53,957 nt of DNA from an uncultured Granulosicoccaceae bacterium (GCA_937957915.1 CALGNZ010000077.1:1-53957); one strand, 5' to 3'; positions 17,975 to 26,739 are shown, numbered from the stretch's first letter. A program made the numbers and translations. Notes: a model not told the origin generated them from the sequence alone.

Positions 17975-19690
17975 ATGGCAGACGAGAGCGACAAACAGCG
18001 TCGTAAAACCGGTCAGGGTGATCAGGCGGCGGAGGGCGGGGCACAGTATTCGGGCGACACTGCGGTGGATGCTGCAGGCACGCCGATGGCCAATCAGCCA
18101 GGCACTCGTGGCAGCAGTTCAGTTAGCAGTTCTCGGGGCAGTTCGCGCAGGAGAAACGGAGATAGATCGCGTGGCAGTTCCCGCGACGAAAAACGCAAAC
18201 AGCGAATGCAGTCTCGCGTTGAGTCCCCGCCCTATATCAAGCGGCAGATTGACACGCTCAATGTGCTGGGGGAAGAGGGCTTGTCAATCATAGAGCATCA
18301 GGCCGATGAATTGCTGCGCGATGTGGGCATGGAGTTTCATGATGATGAATCTCTGTTGCAACTGTTTCGTGAAGCCGGCGCTGATGTAAATGGAACGCGG
18401 GTGCGGTTTGAACCTGGTTTTTGTCGGGCAACCATACAGGCATCCGCACCGAGGCAGTTTACTCAGCGTGCGCGCAACAGCAACCGTTCAGTGGTTATTG
18501 GCGGTAACAATCCAGTGCTGTGTCCGTCTTGGGGGCCGCCGTTTGTGCATGACAACACCAATGGAAGGCGATATGCAACCTACGATGACTTTATCCGACT
18601 GGTGAAGTTGCACCACACGATTCCGTATCTGCATCATTCCGGCGGGGTTGTCTGTGAGCCGGTAGATCTGCCAGCTACCAGTCGTCATCTTGATATGCTC
18701 CATGCGCACATACGCTACTCGGACAAACCGTTTATGGGTGCATTTATCGGTGTTGAGAGAGCCACAGATGCGATAGAGATGGCGAAGATCGTCTTTGGTG
18801 ATGAGTCTATGCGCGCTGATCCGGTGCTGTACTGTGTGTCCAATACGAATGCGCCACTGGTGATGGATGGGAATATGTCCGGTGCATTAAAAACCTATGC
18901 AGCAGCAGGTCAGCCTGTGGCCTGCACACCATGGGTATTAGCCGGTGCGATGAGTCCATGCACCGTTGCGGGCACGCTGTCGCAGGTACTCGCGGAGGCA
19001 CTGGCGACTTTAACACTGGTACAACTGGTTAACCCGGGTGCACCGTGTCTGATGGGTAGCTTTGCGTCAACCATGTCTATGCAGTCGGGCGCGCCTACGT
19101 TTGGCACACCGGAGGCGGCAAAAATGGTACTGGCCTCCGGTCAGCTGGCACGGCGACTGGGTGTGCCGTTGCATACGGTAGGTAGTTTGTCTGCATCGAA
19201 ATTGCCGGACGCACAATCGCAACAAGAAGGTACCTGGAGTTTATTGATGGCGATGTTTGCCGGTGCCAATGTGATTAACCATGCTACCGGCTGGCTTGAA
19301 GGCGGACTGGTTACCGGCTTTGAAAAAACAGTGATCGATGCAGATCTGTGCGGCAAGGTGTGCAGCTTTTTTGAAGGTATCGATTTGTCAGAAAATGCAA
19401 TGGCGTTTGAGGCAATCAAGGCGACCGGGCCGGGTGCGCACTTTCTGGGTAGCGAGCATACACAACAGAATTTCGAGAGTGCGTTTTACGAGTCGACCTC
19501 ATCCGACGCCAATTCGTATGAGCAGTGGAACGCTGAGGGCGCGACCGATGCGGCACAGCGAGCATCGCTGCGAGTCACCAGGTTACTTGATGAATATACA
19601 GAGCCGACGCTGGATATTGCCACCGACGAGGCACTGCAGGTATTTATTGCAGATAGAAAACGTGCACTTGGAGATGCGAGTTATTACTAG
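17975..19690 (+). CDS. Trimethylamine methyltransferase (MttB) family protein, non-pyrrolysine
   Basis: This 571-residue protein matches the MttB superfamily from about residue 85 on (LNVLGEEGLSIIEHQADELL, GNNPVLCPSWGPPF, TPWVLAGAMSPCTVAGTLSQ, LMGSFASTMSMQSGAPTFG). There is no in-frame UAG, so pyrrolysine is absent as in MtgB-type glycine betaine methyltransferases; these transfer a methyl group from a quaternary amine to a corrinoid protein. The first 80 or so residues are a low-complexity Ser/Gly/Arg-rich tail that looks disordered. It is divergent from the aminotransferase-DMGDH operon across about 52 bp. No corrinoid protein or reactivase gene is in the window. Substrate unknown. Confidence 0.88.
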   Translation: MADESDKQRRKTGQGDQAAEGGAQYSGDTAVDAAGTPMANQPGTRGSSSVSSSRGSSRRRNGDRSRGSSRDEKRKQRMQSRVESPPYIKRQIDTLNVLGEEGLSIIEHQADELLRDVGMEFHDDESLLQLFREAGADVNGTRVRFEPGFCRATIQASAPRQFTQRARNSNRSVVIGGNNPVLCPSWGPPFVHDNTNGRRYATYDDFIRLVKLHHTIPYLHHSGGVVCEPVDLPATSRHLDMLHAHIRYSDKPFMGAFIGVERATDAIEMAKIVFGDESMRADPVLYCVSNTNAPLVMDGNMSGALKTYAAAGQPVACTPWVLAGAMSPCTVAGTLSQVLAEALATLTLVQLVNPGAPCLMGSFASTMSMQSGAPTFGTPEAAKMVLASGQLARRLGVPLHTVGSLSASKLPDAQSQQEGTWSLLMAMFAGANVINHATGWLEGGLVTGFEKTVIDADLCGKVCSFFEGIDLSENAMAFEAIKATGPGAHFLGSEHTQQNFESAFYESTSSDANSYEQWNAEGATDAAQRASLRVTRLLDEYTEPTLDIATDEALQVFIADRKRALGDASYY

Positions 19691-19815
19691 GGGGAGGTGT
19701 TCCCCGATCGGCGATTCAACTTAGCGGGCATCCAATAACATCGCAAGGAGTAACTAAGGATGGTAGTGTGCTCTGAGCGGTGCGATGTGCACCGGCTCTT
19801 TGTGGTTTAAATCAC

Positions 19816-20244
19816 TTACTTGTCCCAGGTTTGATAGTTTTTGTGCATATAGCTTACACCCGCAGTGACGATTTCTGCGAGCACTTCAAGATCAATATCT
19901 GCAAGTTTGTTCACATACAGGCACGACTTTCCAAGTTTGTGTTTACCGAGCCTGCTTAATGGTTCTGACAGATCGCGATAGCCGGGCATTATGTAGAACA
20001 CCAGATTTGCCTTGCGGGGCGAGTAGCCGGTAATCAGATACTCGCCTTCGTGGCCGGTGTCGTATTTATAGTAGTAGCGCCCATACCCGATGATACTGGG
20101 GCCCCACATGACAGGTTCGAAGCCGGTAATCTCGGTAAACCACGGCAGCAGAAAGGTTGCATCTTTATGCCGCGTTTTGTGTTCAACTGAATTTACAAAT
20201 TCAGCTGGTGATACCTGGGTTTGCGTCGTTTTAAGCTCTGCCAT
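19816..20244 (-). CDS. DUF1801 domain protein
   Basis: A 142-residue protein of the DUF1801 (YdhG-like) type, recognised by MWGPSIIGYGRYYYKY near residues 48-63, YSPRKANLVFYIMPGY around 77-92 and GKHKLGKSCLYVNKLADID around 103-121. These small single-domain proteins have no established biochemical role. It lies 34 bp after the sulfatase-like gene on the same strand, so the two may be co-transcribed. Confidence 0.85.
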   Translation of the reverse strand: MAELKTTQTQVSPAEFVNSVEHKTRHKDATFLLPWFTEITGFEPVMWGPSIIGYGRYYYKYDTGHEGEYLITGYSPRKANLVFYIMPGYRDLSEPLSRLGKHKLGKSCLYVNKLADIDLEVLAEIVTAGVSYMHKNYQTWDK

Positions 20245-20278
20245 ACTCGAGTCTCCGGTTTTATAAGGCCAGCCTTTG

Positions 20279-21949
20279 CTATCTCTCGTTCAGATAGTTC
20301 CCGGGTGCCGTGCCCTGGTATTTTACAAGCAACTCTTCGTCCAGTTCAGTACCGTCGTATACGCCGAGCAGGATGCCGCGACGTCTGGATTTTCCGGCCA
20401 TGTTTTCAATTTCTTTGTCCGAGCGTGTAACCCGCTGTGACATGCGTCTGGCCCATTGCCCCAGGCGCTGGTACATCAGGTCGATGATTTCTGTATGCTC
20501 GTCGGTTTTGCCCAGGTCATTCAGTTCGTCCGGATCGTTTTGCAAGTCGAACAGCATGGGCTTGCAACCGCTTTCGCAATGCATAAATTTCCAGCGTTTG
20601 TCGGCAATCATAAAGAGTCGACTTTCTCGCTGTGACAGATCAAGTTTCTTTCGCATCGGGGTAACGGCAAAGTCGTATTCACTGACGGCGAACTCGCGCC
20701 AGTCATCGGGTGCATTGCCGTGCATAAACGGGAGCAGTGATCGACCTTCTACAATATGGTTCGGCACTTCTCCTCCGGCCGTGTCAATAAACGTTGCCAC
20801 GCAATCAATGCTCTCTACCAGTTCATCACATACGGTGCCGCGTGTTGCATCGGCGGCTTCTGATGGGTCGTAGATGATAAGCGGTACGCGTACTGAAGCA
20901 TCGTGAAACAGATCCTTTTCACCCAGCCAGTGGTCGCCGAGGTAGTCGCCATGGTCGGAGGTCAGCACAATCATGGTGTCTTTCATGCGATCGGTGCTGT
21001 CGAGGTAGTCGAGCAAGCGGCCGAGTTGATCGTCGCACTGTTTGATCAGGCCCATGTAGACGGGTATTACTTTCTCTCGTACTTCTGCTTTGTGAAAGGC
21101 TTTGCCGATACCGTTGTTGGCAAACGCCTCATAAACAGGGTTGGGTGAGTCGAGCTCCGAGTCATGACGATTGAGTGGCTGTATGTCGTCTGGTCCATAC
21201 ATGTCGTTGTACGGGGCGGGTACAATATAGGGCCAGTGCGGCTTAATATAGGAAACGTGTGCGAGCCAGGGTTTGTCGTCGGTCTGTTGTTCGATAAAGT
21301 CAATGGTGCGTGAGGTTAGCCAGGGGGTTTCACTGTCTTCCTCTTTGATGTTGGCTGGCAGCATGGCATTTTGCATTAAAAAACCCGAAGCGATATCGCC
21401 GCTGTCATCTATAGAGGCGTTTGCAAAGTCGTGCCATGGATTGTCGCCGGCGTAACCTTTGTCTTTAAGGTATTCGTTATAGGGGGATCGGCGGGCATCG
21501 TAGAAGCCATCTGGCCCGGTTGCCATTAATCCGTCTTCGCGGATGTACGGGTCAAAGCCGCACTCGGACATCCGAACGCCGATGTCACAGGTTTCTGACA
21601 TGCCGAGCCTTTGCATGCCTGCGGTGTCGGCTCGCATATGGGTTTTGCCGATCAGATGGCAGTCCATGCCAATGTTACGCAGGTGGTCGCCCAGTGTTTG
21701 TTCGCCGACGCTTAGCGGGTAGCCATTCCATTGGGCACCGTGGCTGTGGCAGTAGCGCCCGGTGTAGAAGCTCATACGACTGGCGCCACAGACCGGTGAC
21801 TGAACATAACTGCGCGAAAAACGCACGCCCATCTTTGCCACCCGGTCAAAGTGGGGGGTGTGCAGTGTTTTATGACCGGCGCAACTGAGGTAATCAAAGC
21901 GCAGCTGGTCGTACATGATAAAAAGAATATTTTTGGTTTTTCGCGGCAT
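20279..21949 (-). CDS. Sulfatase-like hydrolase (formylglycine-dependent type), cytoplasmic
   Basis: A 556-residue alkaline-phosphatase-superfamily enzyme. The N-terminus NILFIMYDQLRFDYL supplies metal ligands. SPVCGASR places C54 in the C-x-A-x-R variant of the sulfatase signature, where the cysteine becomes formylglycine. The C-terminal metal and substrate site is SDHGDYLGDHWLGEKDLFHD. No signal peptide is visible, so a cytoplasmic enzyme acting on an imported small sulfate or phosphonate ester is likely; arylsulfatases and phosphonate monoester hydrolases share this fold. I chose the ATG at 21949 (MPRKTKN) over the one at 21961. Upstream is a sulfotransferase-like gene. Confidence 0.88.
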   Translation of the reverse strand: MPRKTKNILFIMYDQLRFDYLSCAGHKTLHTPHFDRVAKMGVRFSRSYVQSPVCGASRMSFYTGRYCHSHGAQWNGYPLSVGEQTLGDHLRNIGMDCHLIGKTHMRADTAGMQRLGMSETCDIGVRMSECGFDPYIREDGLMATGPDGFYDARRSPYNEYLKDKGYAGDNPWHDFANASIDDSGDIASGFLMQNAMLPANIKEEDSETPWLTSRTIDFIEQQTDDKPWLAHVSYIKPHWPYIVPAPYNDMYGPDDIQPLNRHDSELDSPNPVYEAFANNGIGKAFHKAEVREKVIPVYMGLIKQCDDQLGRLLDYLDSTDRMKDTMIVLTSDHGDYLGDHWLGEKDLFHDASVRVPLIIYDPSEAADATRGTVCDELVESIDCVATFIDTAGGEVPNHIVEGRSLLPFMHGNAPDDWREFAVSEYDFAVTPMRKKLDLSQRESRLFMIADKRWKFMHCESGCKPMLFDLQNDPDELNDLGKTDEHTEIIDLMYQRLGQWARRMSQRVTRSDKEIENMAGKSRRRGILLGVYDGTELDEELLVKYQGTAPGNYLNER

Positions 21950-22124
21950 GGTGCAATGCAATGTGCTTCTGAGTAATTGCAGTATAACGAATTGGCTGTC
22001 ATGGCGGGCAATGGCACGCGACAGATGACGATGCGGGCGTCGTGCAGATGATGAGGCGGGTAGGTATTTAGGTTAGCGGGAGCGGGATTATCTGATACTG
22101 GTGAGCGGTGGAGTGGACGCCGTG

Positions 22125-22883
22125 TTATGGCAAAACGAGTTTGTGCTCGGCCAGTTTATTGTAGAACGGCTGGTGGTGTTGCAGATAATCTCGGAGTTGC
22201 GGACGACTGCGGGCCAGGCGATTGAAGTTTTGTAATTGGTGCTCTTTTTCGCGCTCATCGGGTGGTCTTATTTGCGTTGATGCACTGGCATTCTGGTGCC
22301 AGTTGCCCACTTGTTTCCAGTCGTCCGGGGTTTCGTTGGTCCACGCAAATGCGTGGTCGCACGGTGGCAGGCCGATCAGTTGCCACCAGTGGGAAATCAG
22401 CGCTTTGGGGTCTGCACGAATATCATCGGCATCTATGACGACTGGTTTTTCAGTAGAGGCGCACAGCGCATCGAAGTGTTGCCATTGTGCCTCAAGGCCC
22501 ACTTCCTCGAGTGACAGTTTATCATCGAGTCTGGCGTAAGAAGTGATAGCTGCAAGCGGGTCTCTGATCAGGAAACAATTGATAAGGTGTGGTGCGATGC
22601 GTTGATCGGTGGTTATTCGGTCAATCACGTAGTAGCTCATGTCTTTTATAAAGACCGTTTTTGTCTTTGCCTGTAGCAGCAGGGTATCGCGAATCGCTTC
22701 ATAGGTTACCGGGTGTGTCGGGTCGACATCGAAATGCGGCATATCTCGCGCTTTACGATTGATGTAGTAGTCATACATAAAGGGCTCATGGAAACAGGTG
22801 AGGTCACCGCGCTCCCTCATGATACGTTCGGTGGCAGTTGACATTGATCGGGGGTGTGACCACAGGGCGATTATTTTTTTCAT
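22125..22883 (-). CDS. Sulfotransferase-like protein
   Basis: A 252-residue protein beginning MKKIIALWSHPRSMSTATER, with the PAPS 5'-phosphate loop-like SHPRSMSTATE seen in bacterial sulfotransferase-family proteins, followed by FHEPFMYDYY and FLIRDPLAAITSYARL (the RDP-x3-x-x-S segment that contacts the 3'-phosphate in this superfamily). It probably transfers sulfate to, or binds, a small molecule. Many family members have no known substrate. It lies between the rhamnose transporter genes and the sulfatase-like gene on the same strand, separated from rhaQ by a repeat-bounded element. Confidence 0.75.
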   Translation of the reverse strand: MKKIIALWSHPRSMSTATERIMRERGDLTCFHEPFMYDYYINRKARDMPHFDVDPTHPVTYEAIRDTLLLQAKTKTVFIKDMSYYVIDRITTDQRIAPHLINCFLIRDPLAAITSYARLDDKLSLEEVGLEAQWQHFDALCASTEKPVVIDADDIRADPKALISHWWQLIGLPPCDHAFAWTNETPDDWKQVGNWHQNASASTQIRPPDEREKEHQLQNFNRLARSRPQLRDYLQHHQPFYNKLAEHKLVLP

Positions 22884-22948
22884 GGTTTAAGAGCCCGTCT
22901 TGACACAAGGAAACTACCGTTTAATTATGCTGTGGCATGTGGCGCTGG

Positions 22949-23107
22949 GAGGCTGTCCGAGAACCAATGATCTACTGCGGACGCGGTCTTTTGGCCAGCT
23001 ATTGCGATCAATTTCGTTAAATATGAATGACTAGTCGCCTCAATTGATCGAAATATCTGACTCAAAATCTCACGCCCTGGCTACGACCCTGATTCTCGGA
23101 CAGCCTC
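22949..23107. mobile_element. MITE-like element with 15-bp terminal inverted repeats (159 bp)
   Basis: GAGGCTGTCCGAGAA at 22949-22963 is repeated exactly in inverted orientation at 23093-23107; with one mismatch the match runs to 17 bp. Inside, CGATCAATT (about 23005-23013) and AATTGATCG (about 23042-23050) form a second inverted pair. There is no ORF. The size, the terminal repeats and the lack of coding capacity fit a non-autonomous transposable element or a collapsed insertion sequence. Its right edge touches the rhaQ stop codon (23108-23110). I could not identify a clear target-site duplication, and no second copy is visible in the window. Confidence 0.65.
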
Positions 23108-24133
23108 TTAGCGGGTCATTCGCAGGCGTGTGCGTCGTATTATAATTGGCAGTGCAATTACCGTAATTAGCAGCAGGCCTATAAAGATAGACATGACGAT
23201 TCCAGGTACATTGAGCAAGCCGAACCCGAACGTCACCATACCCATAATTATGGCGGCGATAACGACACCGGGAATGGTGCCTGAACCGCCGAGTATATTG
23301 ACACCACCGAGGACTACCATGGTGACAATCTCAAGCTCCCAGCCAACCGCAATTGACGGACGGGTAGAGCCCAGCCGCGATGTCAGGCATATCGCGGCGA
23401 CTGCTGACATGATACCGGTGAGTACAAACAGGATAAACTTCACCCGTGATACCCGAATACCTGAAAACAGAGCGGTGGTCGGGTTGTTGCCAATGGCGAT
23501 TGTGGCGCGGCCAAACGAAGTTCGATGCAGCAGTACGTAGAACAGCAATGCCAGTACTACAAACAATACCATTTCAAAAGTGATTACCCACCAGACATAA
23601 CCCTGTCCGAAAAAGGCGAATGATTCAGGATAGCCGGAGTAGGCTTTGTCACCCAATACTATGTAGGCGATGCCTCTGAACAGCGACAGCGTGCCTATGG
23701 TCACCACTATCGAGGGCAGGCCGAGGCCGGCAACCAGGAAACCGTTAAAAGCACCACAGGCGGCACCGACCAGTAAACCGATAACAATCAGCATGCCGGT
23801 ATCAGCACCCATTTGCACGGCAAAACCCATGCAGGTAGACACCAATGCAATGATAGACGCGACGGAAAGATCAATCTCCCCGGAGATAATAACCAGTGCC
23901 ATGGCAAAGGCGATCATCGCTTTCTCGGTGAAATTAAAAGTTGCGTCAGACAGATTCCACGGGTCGAGGAAGTAGGGCGATGCCTGCATGTTTAGCAAGA
24001 AAATGCCGATTGCTACCACGACCAGTAAAAACTCCCAACTGGCGACCACGCGCAGCAGCGGACTGCGCATTCTATCGGGCAGTGGTGCTCTGTTAGCTGG
24101 TGTTGCAGGCTGAGTGGTATCGGTATGGTTCAT
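23108..24133 (-). CDS. rhaQ: Rhamnose ABC transporter permease RhaQ
   Basis: A 341-residue inner-membrane permease of the ribose/rhamnose (BPD_transp_2) class with 8-10 membrane segments. Family signatures are visible: ISGEIDLSVASIIALVST and GGVNILGGSGTIPGVVIAAIIMG. It pairs with RhaP to form the channel. The start overlaps the rhaP stop by 4 bp (ATGA), showing an operon. The coding sequence ends MTR-stop exactly at the border of a repeat-bounded element. In the rhizobial rhaRSTPQUK operon the next genes would be a mutarotase and a kinase, which are not here. Confidence 0.9.
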   Translation of the reverse strand: MNHTDTTQPATPANRAPLPDRMRSPLLRVVASWEFLLVVVAIGIFLLNMQASPYFLDPWNLSDATFNFTEKAMIAFAMALVIISGEIDLSVASIIALVSTCMGFAVQMGADTGMLIVIGLLVGAACGAFNGFLVAGLGLPSIVVTIGTLSLFRGIAYIVLGDKAYSGYPESFAFFGQGYVWWVITFEMVLFVVLALLFYVLLHRTSFGRATIAIGNNPTTALFSGIRVSRVKFILFVLTGIMSAVAAICLTSRLGSTRPSIAVGWELEIVTMVVLGGVNILGGSGTIPGVVIAAIIMGMVTFGFGLLNVPGIVMSIFIGLLLITVIALPIIIRRTRLRMTR

Positions 24134-25107
24134 GTGCGCTCCGCCTGTTTCAGTATTATTCGACCGGGACGCCGCGCAGAGCGTGCGTTAAAAACGACCG
24201 CAATGATAATGGCAGCACCCGATATCGCCTGTTGCCAGAACGGGGAGATATTAACGACGGGCAGTGCGTTTTTAATGACGCCTAAAAACAATGCACCCAG
24301 CACTGCTCCGACAACCGTGCCTGTGCCACCAGCTATGGATATACCGCCAATCACACAAGCGGCGACGACATCCAGTTCAAAGCCGGCGGCGATATCGACA
24401 TAGGCAACGGCATACCGTGACACCCACAGGTAACCTGCAATACCGGACAGTGCGCCGGACAGTACAAATGCGTTAAAACGGTTTTTGCCTACATTGATAC
24501 CGGTGTAGACGGCGGCGTCCGGGTTGCCGCCCACCGCATAGAAGGCACGGCCCAATGGCGTGCGGGTGAGCAGCAGGTACAGGCAGATAACGCAGGTGAC
24601 GGCCACCCATGACAGCATTGGCAATCCTGCAAACTCCGCTCGGGGCAGTGCCTTGAATGCCGGGCTCATTTCGTGCGCATTGACCCACTGACCGTCTGAA
24701 ATTAAAAAGATGATGCCGCGGAAGATGGTCAGTGTACCCAGTGTGACGACAATCGGCGGTATGTCGAGTTTCCATACCAGTAGTCCATTGATGCTGCCTA
24801 ACAGGGCACCGATAGCCAGAGCTGCTAATACCAGTACAGGGATTGGTATGGATGGCATGGATGCATTGAGCATGGCGGTGCACATGCCCGTCAGCGCAAG
24901 ATTGGAAGCCATAGATAGATCGATGCATCGCGTTAGCACCACCGTCATCTGGCCAAGCGCCAGAATGATCAGTATCGACGTATCATTAAAAACACCCAGC
25001 AATGATGCCGGTGATGCAAAGGCCGGAAAGCGCAGGTAAATCAGCCCCACCAGCGCTATCAATACCAGCGCGAGCAATGCATCTCGAGACAGCTTTAATG
25101 GCATCAT
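24130..25107 (-). CDS. rhaP: Rhamnose ABC transporter permease RhaP
   Basis: A 325-residue BPD_transp_2 permease with about 9-10 membrane segments and the usual class motifs (LTRCIDLSMASNLALTGM; GGISIAGGTGTVVGAVLGAL). It forms the membrane channel with RhaQ. It overlaps rhaT upstream and rhaQ downstream by 4 bp each, the mark of tight translational coupling. The assignment to rhamnose comes from the complete rhaRST neighbourhood and the divergent rhaDI genes. Confidence 0.9.
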   Translation of the reverse strand: MMPLKLSRDALLALVLIALVGLIYLRFPAFASPASLLGVFNDTSILIILALGQMTVVLTRCIDLSMASNLALTGMCTAMLNASMPSIPIPVLVLAALAIGALLGSINGLLVWKLDIPPIVVTLGTLTIFRGIIFLISDGQWVNAHEMSPAFKALPRAEFAGLPMLSWVAVTCVICLYLLLTRTPLGRAFYAVGGNPDAAVYTGINVGKNRFNAFVLSGALSGIAGYLWVSRYAVAYVDIAAGFELDVVAACVIGGISIAGGTGTVVGAVLGALFLGVIKNALPVVNISPFWQQAISGAAIIIAVVFNARSARRPGRIILKQAERT

Positions 25108-26624
25108 GCAGCACTTGCCTCTTCGATACCGGCGGCGGCTCTGACCAATAGATCGGGTTTCAGTTGATTGCGATCAAACTCGGCCACGTGACGCCCTTCT
25201 CGCATAACGATAACGCGATCAGACATGCCAATAATTTCAGGGATCTCTGAAGACACCATAATAACCGCCAGACCCTGTGATGCCAGTTCTCGCATAAACG
25301 CGTGGACGGACGCCTTGGATCCGATATCAATGCCCTTAGTGGGTTCATCAAGGATGATAACCGCCGGTTGCGTTGCCAGCCATTTTGCAATGACGACTTT
25401 TTGCTGATTACCACCTGAAAGCTCGCCGACGAATTGATCGAGTGCCGCAGCCTTGAGGCTGAGTCGCTGAGTGTACTGGCGGGCAAGTGCATACTCCTTT
25501 GCCATGCGAACGAAGCCTTTGTTTGACGTGGCGTTCATTGAGGGTAAGGCTATGTTATCTACAATTGGCAGCGTGGTAATTGCACCTTGTTTGCCCCTGT
25601 CTTCTGGTACATACACCAGTCCATGGCCAATGGCATCTGCAGGGTTTCTAATGTTGAGCGGTTTGCCGTCGATCGTTAGTGTGCCGGACGATGGTCGTGT
25701 GATACCAAACAATGACTGCATGCACTCGCTGCGACCCGCGCCGACCAGGCCGTAGAAACCGAGGATCTCGCCGCGGTTCAGTGAGAAACTGATATCGTCA
25801 AATTCAGTAGGGTGGGAATAGCCTTTAACGTTAAGAATGGGGCCGCCAAGCTCATTGGTGCGTGGCGGGAACACACTGTCGACGGAACGGCCGACCATCA
25901 GTTCAACCAGTTCATTGGTGTTTGAGTTAGCTATTTCCCCGTCGCCCACTAACTCACCGTCGCGGAATACGGTATAGCGATCCGCTATGCGAAAGATCTC
26001 CTCAAACTTATGACTGATAAAAAGGATGGCTTTGCCGTCTGCCCTGAGTTGTTCGACCAGTTGGTATAACTCTTCAATTTCCTTGTGTGACAGCGCCGCT
26101 GTTGGTTCGTCCATGATGACAATGCGTGCGTCTATCGACAAAGCACGTGCAATAGCTACCAGGTGTTTGTTGGCGATGCCCAGATCGCGCAACAGCGTGT
26201 TGGGTTTTATGGTGGCACCCACTCGTTCGAGTAACCGCGCGGCGTTGCGGTTCATGGTTTTCCAGTCAATGAGGCCGAATCGGGTACGCGGTGCGTGGCC
26301 GATAAATATATTTTCAGCCAGTGACAGTTCGTCAAACAGAACTGTTTCCTGATGAATGGCGGTGATGCCGGCACGGGTCGCATCAATCGGGTTTGCCAGT
26401 GAGACCGGATTGCCATCTATGCGGATAACACCATCATCAGGCTGGTAAATGCCGGTGAGAACTTTGACCACAGTCGATTTTCCAGCACCGTTTTCGCCAA
26501 TCAGTGCGGTGACTTTACCGGGGTACAGGTTGAGGGATACAGAAGAAAGAGCGCGAACACCTGGGAAATCTTTGGTGATGTTATCCAGCGAGAGAACCGG
26601 TCCAGATTCGGTATTTTCAGGCAA
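25104..26624 (-). CDS. rhaT: Rhamnose ABC transporter ATP-binding protein RhaT
   Basis: A 506-residue double ATPase of the RbsA/XylG type. The first domain has Walker A GENGAGKST (about 38-46) and Walker B VIMDEPTAALSHKE. The second has a degenerate Walker A (GLVGAGRSE), signature LSGGNQQKV and Walker B VIILDEPTKGID. It powers rhamnose uptake from the cytoplasmic side. It overlaps rhaP by 4 bp but is separated from the binding-protein gene by 115 bp containing a strong hairpin, which probably lowers its expression relative to rhaS. The name follows the rhizobial scheme; it is not the enterobacterial RhaT symporter. Confidence 0.92.
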   Translation of the reverse strand: MPENTESGPVLSLDNITKDFPGVRALSSVSLNLYPGKVTALIGENGAGKSTVVKVLTGIYQPDDGVIRIDGNPVSLANPIDATRAGITAIHQETVLFDELSLAENIFIGHAPRTRFGLIDWKTMNRNAARLLERVGATIKPNTLLRDLGIANKHLVAIARALSIDARIVIMDEPTAALSHKEIEELYQLVEQLRADGKAILFISHKFEEIFRIADRYTVFRDGELVGDGEIANSNTNELVELMVGRSVDSVFPPRTNELGGPILNVKGYSHPTEFDDISFSLNRGEILGFYGLVGAGRSECMQSLFGITRPSSGTLTIDGKPLNIRNPADAIGHGLVYVPEDRGKQGAITTLPIVDNIALPSMNATSNKGFVRMAKEYALARQYTQRLSLKAAALDQFVGELSGGNQQKVVIAKWLATQPAVIILDEPTKGIDIGSKASVHAFMRELASQGLAVIMVSSEIPEIIGMSDRVIVMREGRHVAEFDRNQLKPDLLVRAAAGIEEASAA

Positions 26625-26653
26625 AGCGTGTGCTCCAGCATGCGGTGTAATTC

Positions 26654-26691
26654 AAGCGACGGTCAGGAGCGTATGCTACTGACCGACGCTT
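26654..26691 (-). terminator. Stable hairpin between rhaS and rhaT (attenuator or mRNA stabiliser)
   Basis: The 38-nt segment folds as AAGCG/CGCTT, CGGTCAG/CTGACCG and AGC/GCT stacked stems with two single A-A or G-A mismatches and a GTAT loop. No run of T follows on the minus strand, so it is more likely an mRNA-protecting or attenuating hairpin than a full terminator. Such structures after binding-protein genes keep that protein in excess over the membrane parts. Confidence 0.6.
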
Positions 26692-26739
26692 GTATGCCAC
26701 AGTTTGTTTGCCTGTTCTTTTTTCAGGCGGATGGCGTTG

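Noticed and set aside
18950..19200. Possible pyrrolysine (in-frame UAG) in the MttB homologue
   Set aside because: The frame is continuous from 17975 to 19690; its only stop codon is the terminal TAG directly after the C-terminal YY, with no coding continuation that looks like MttB.
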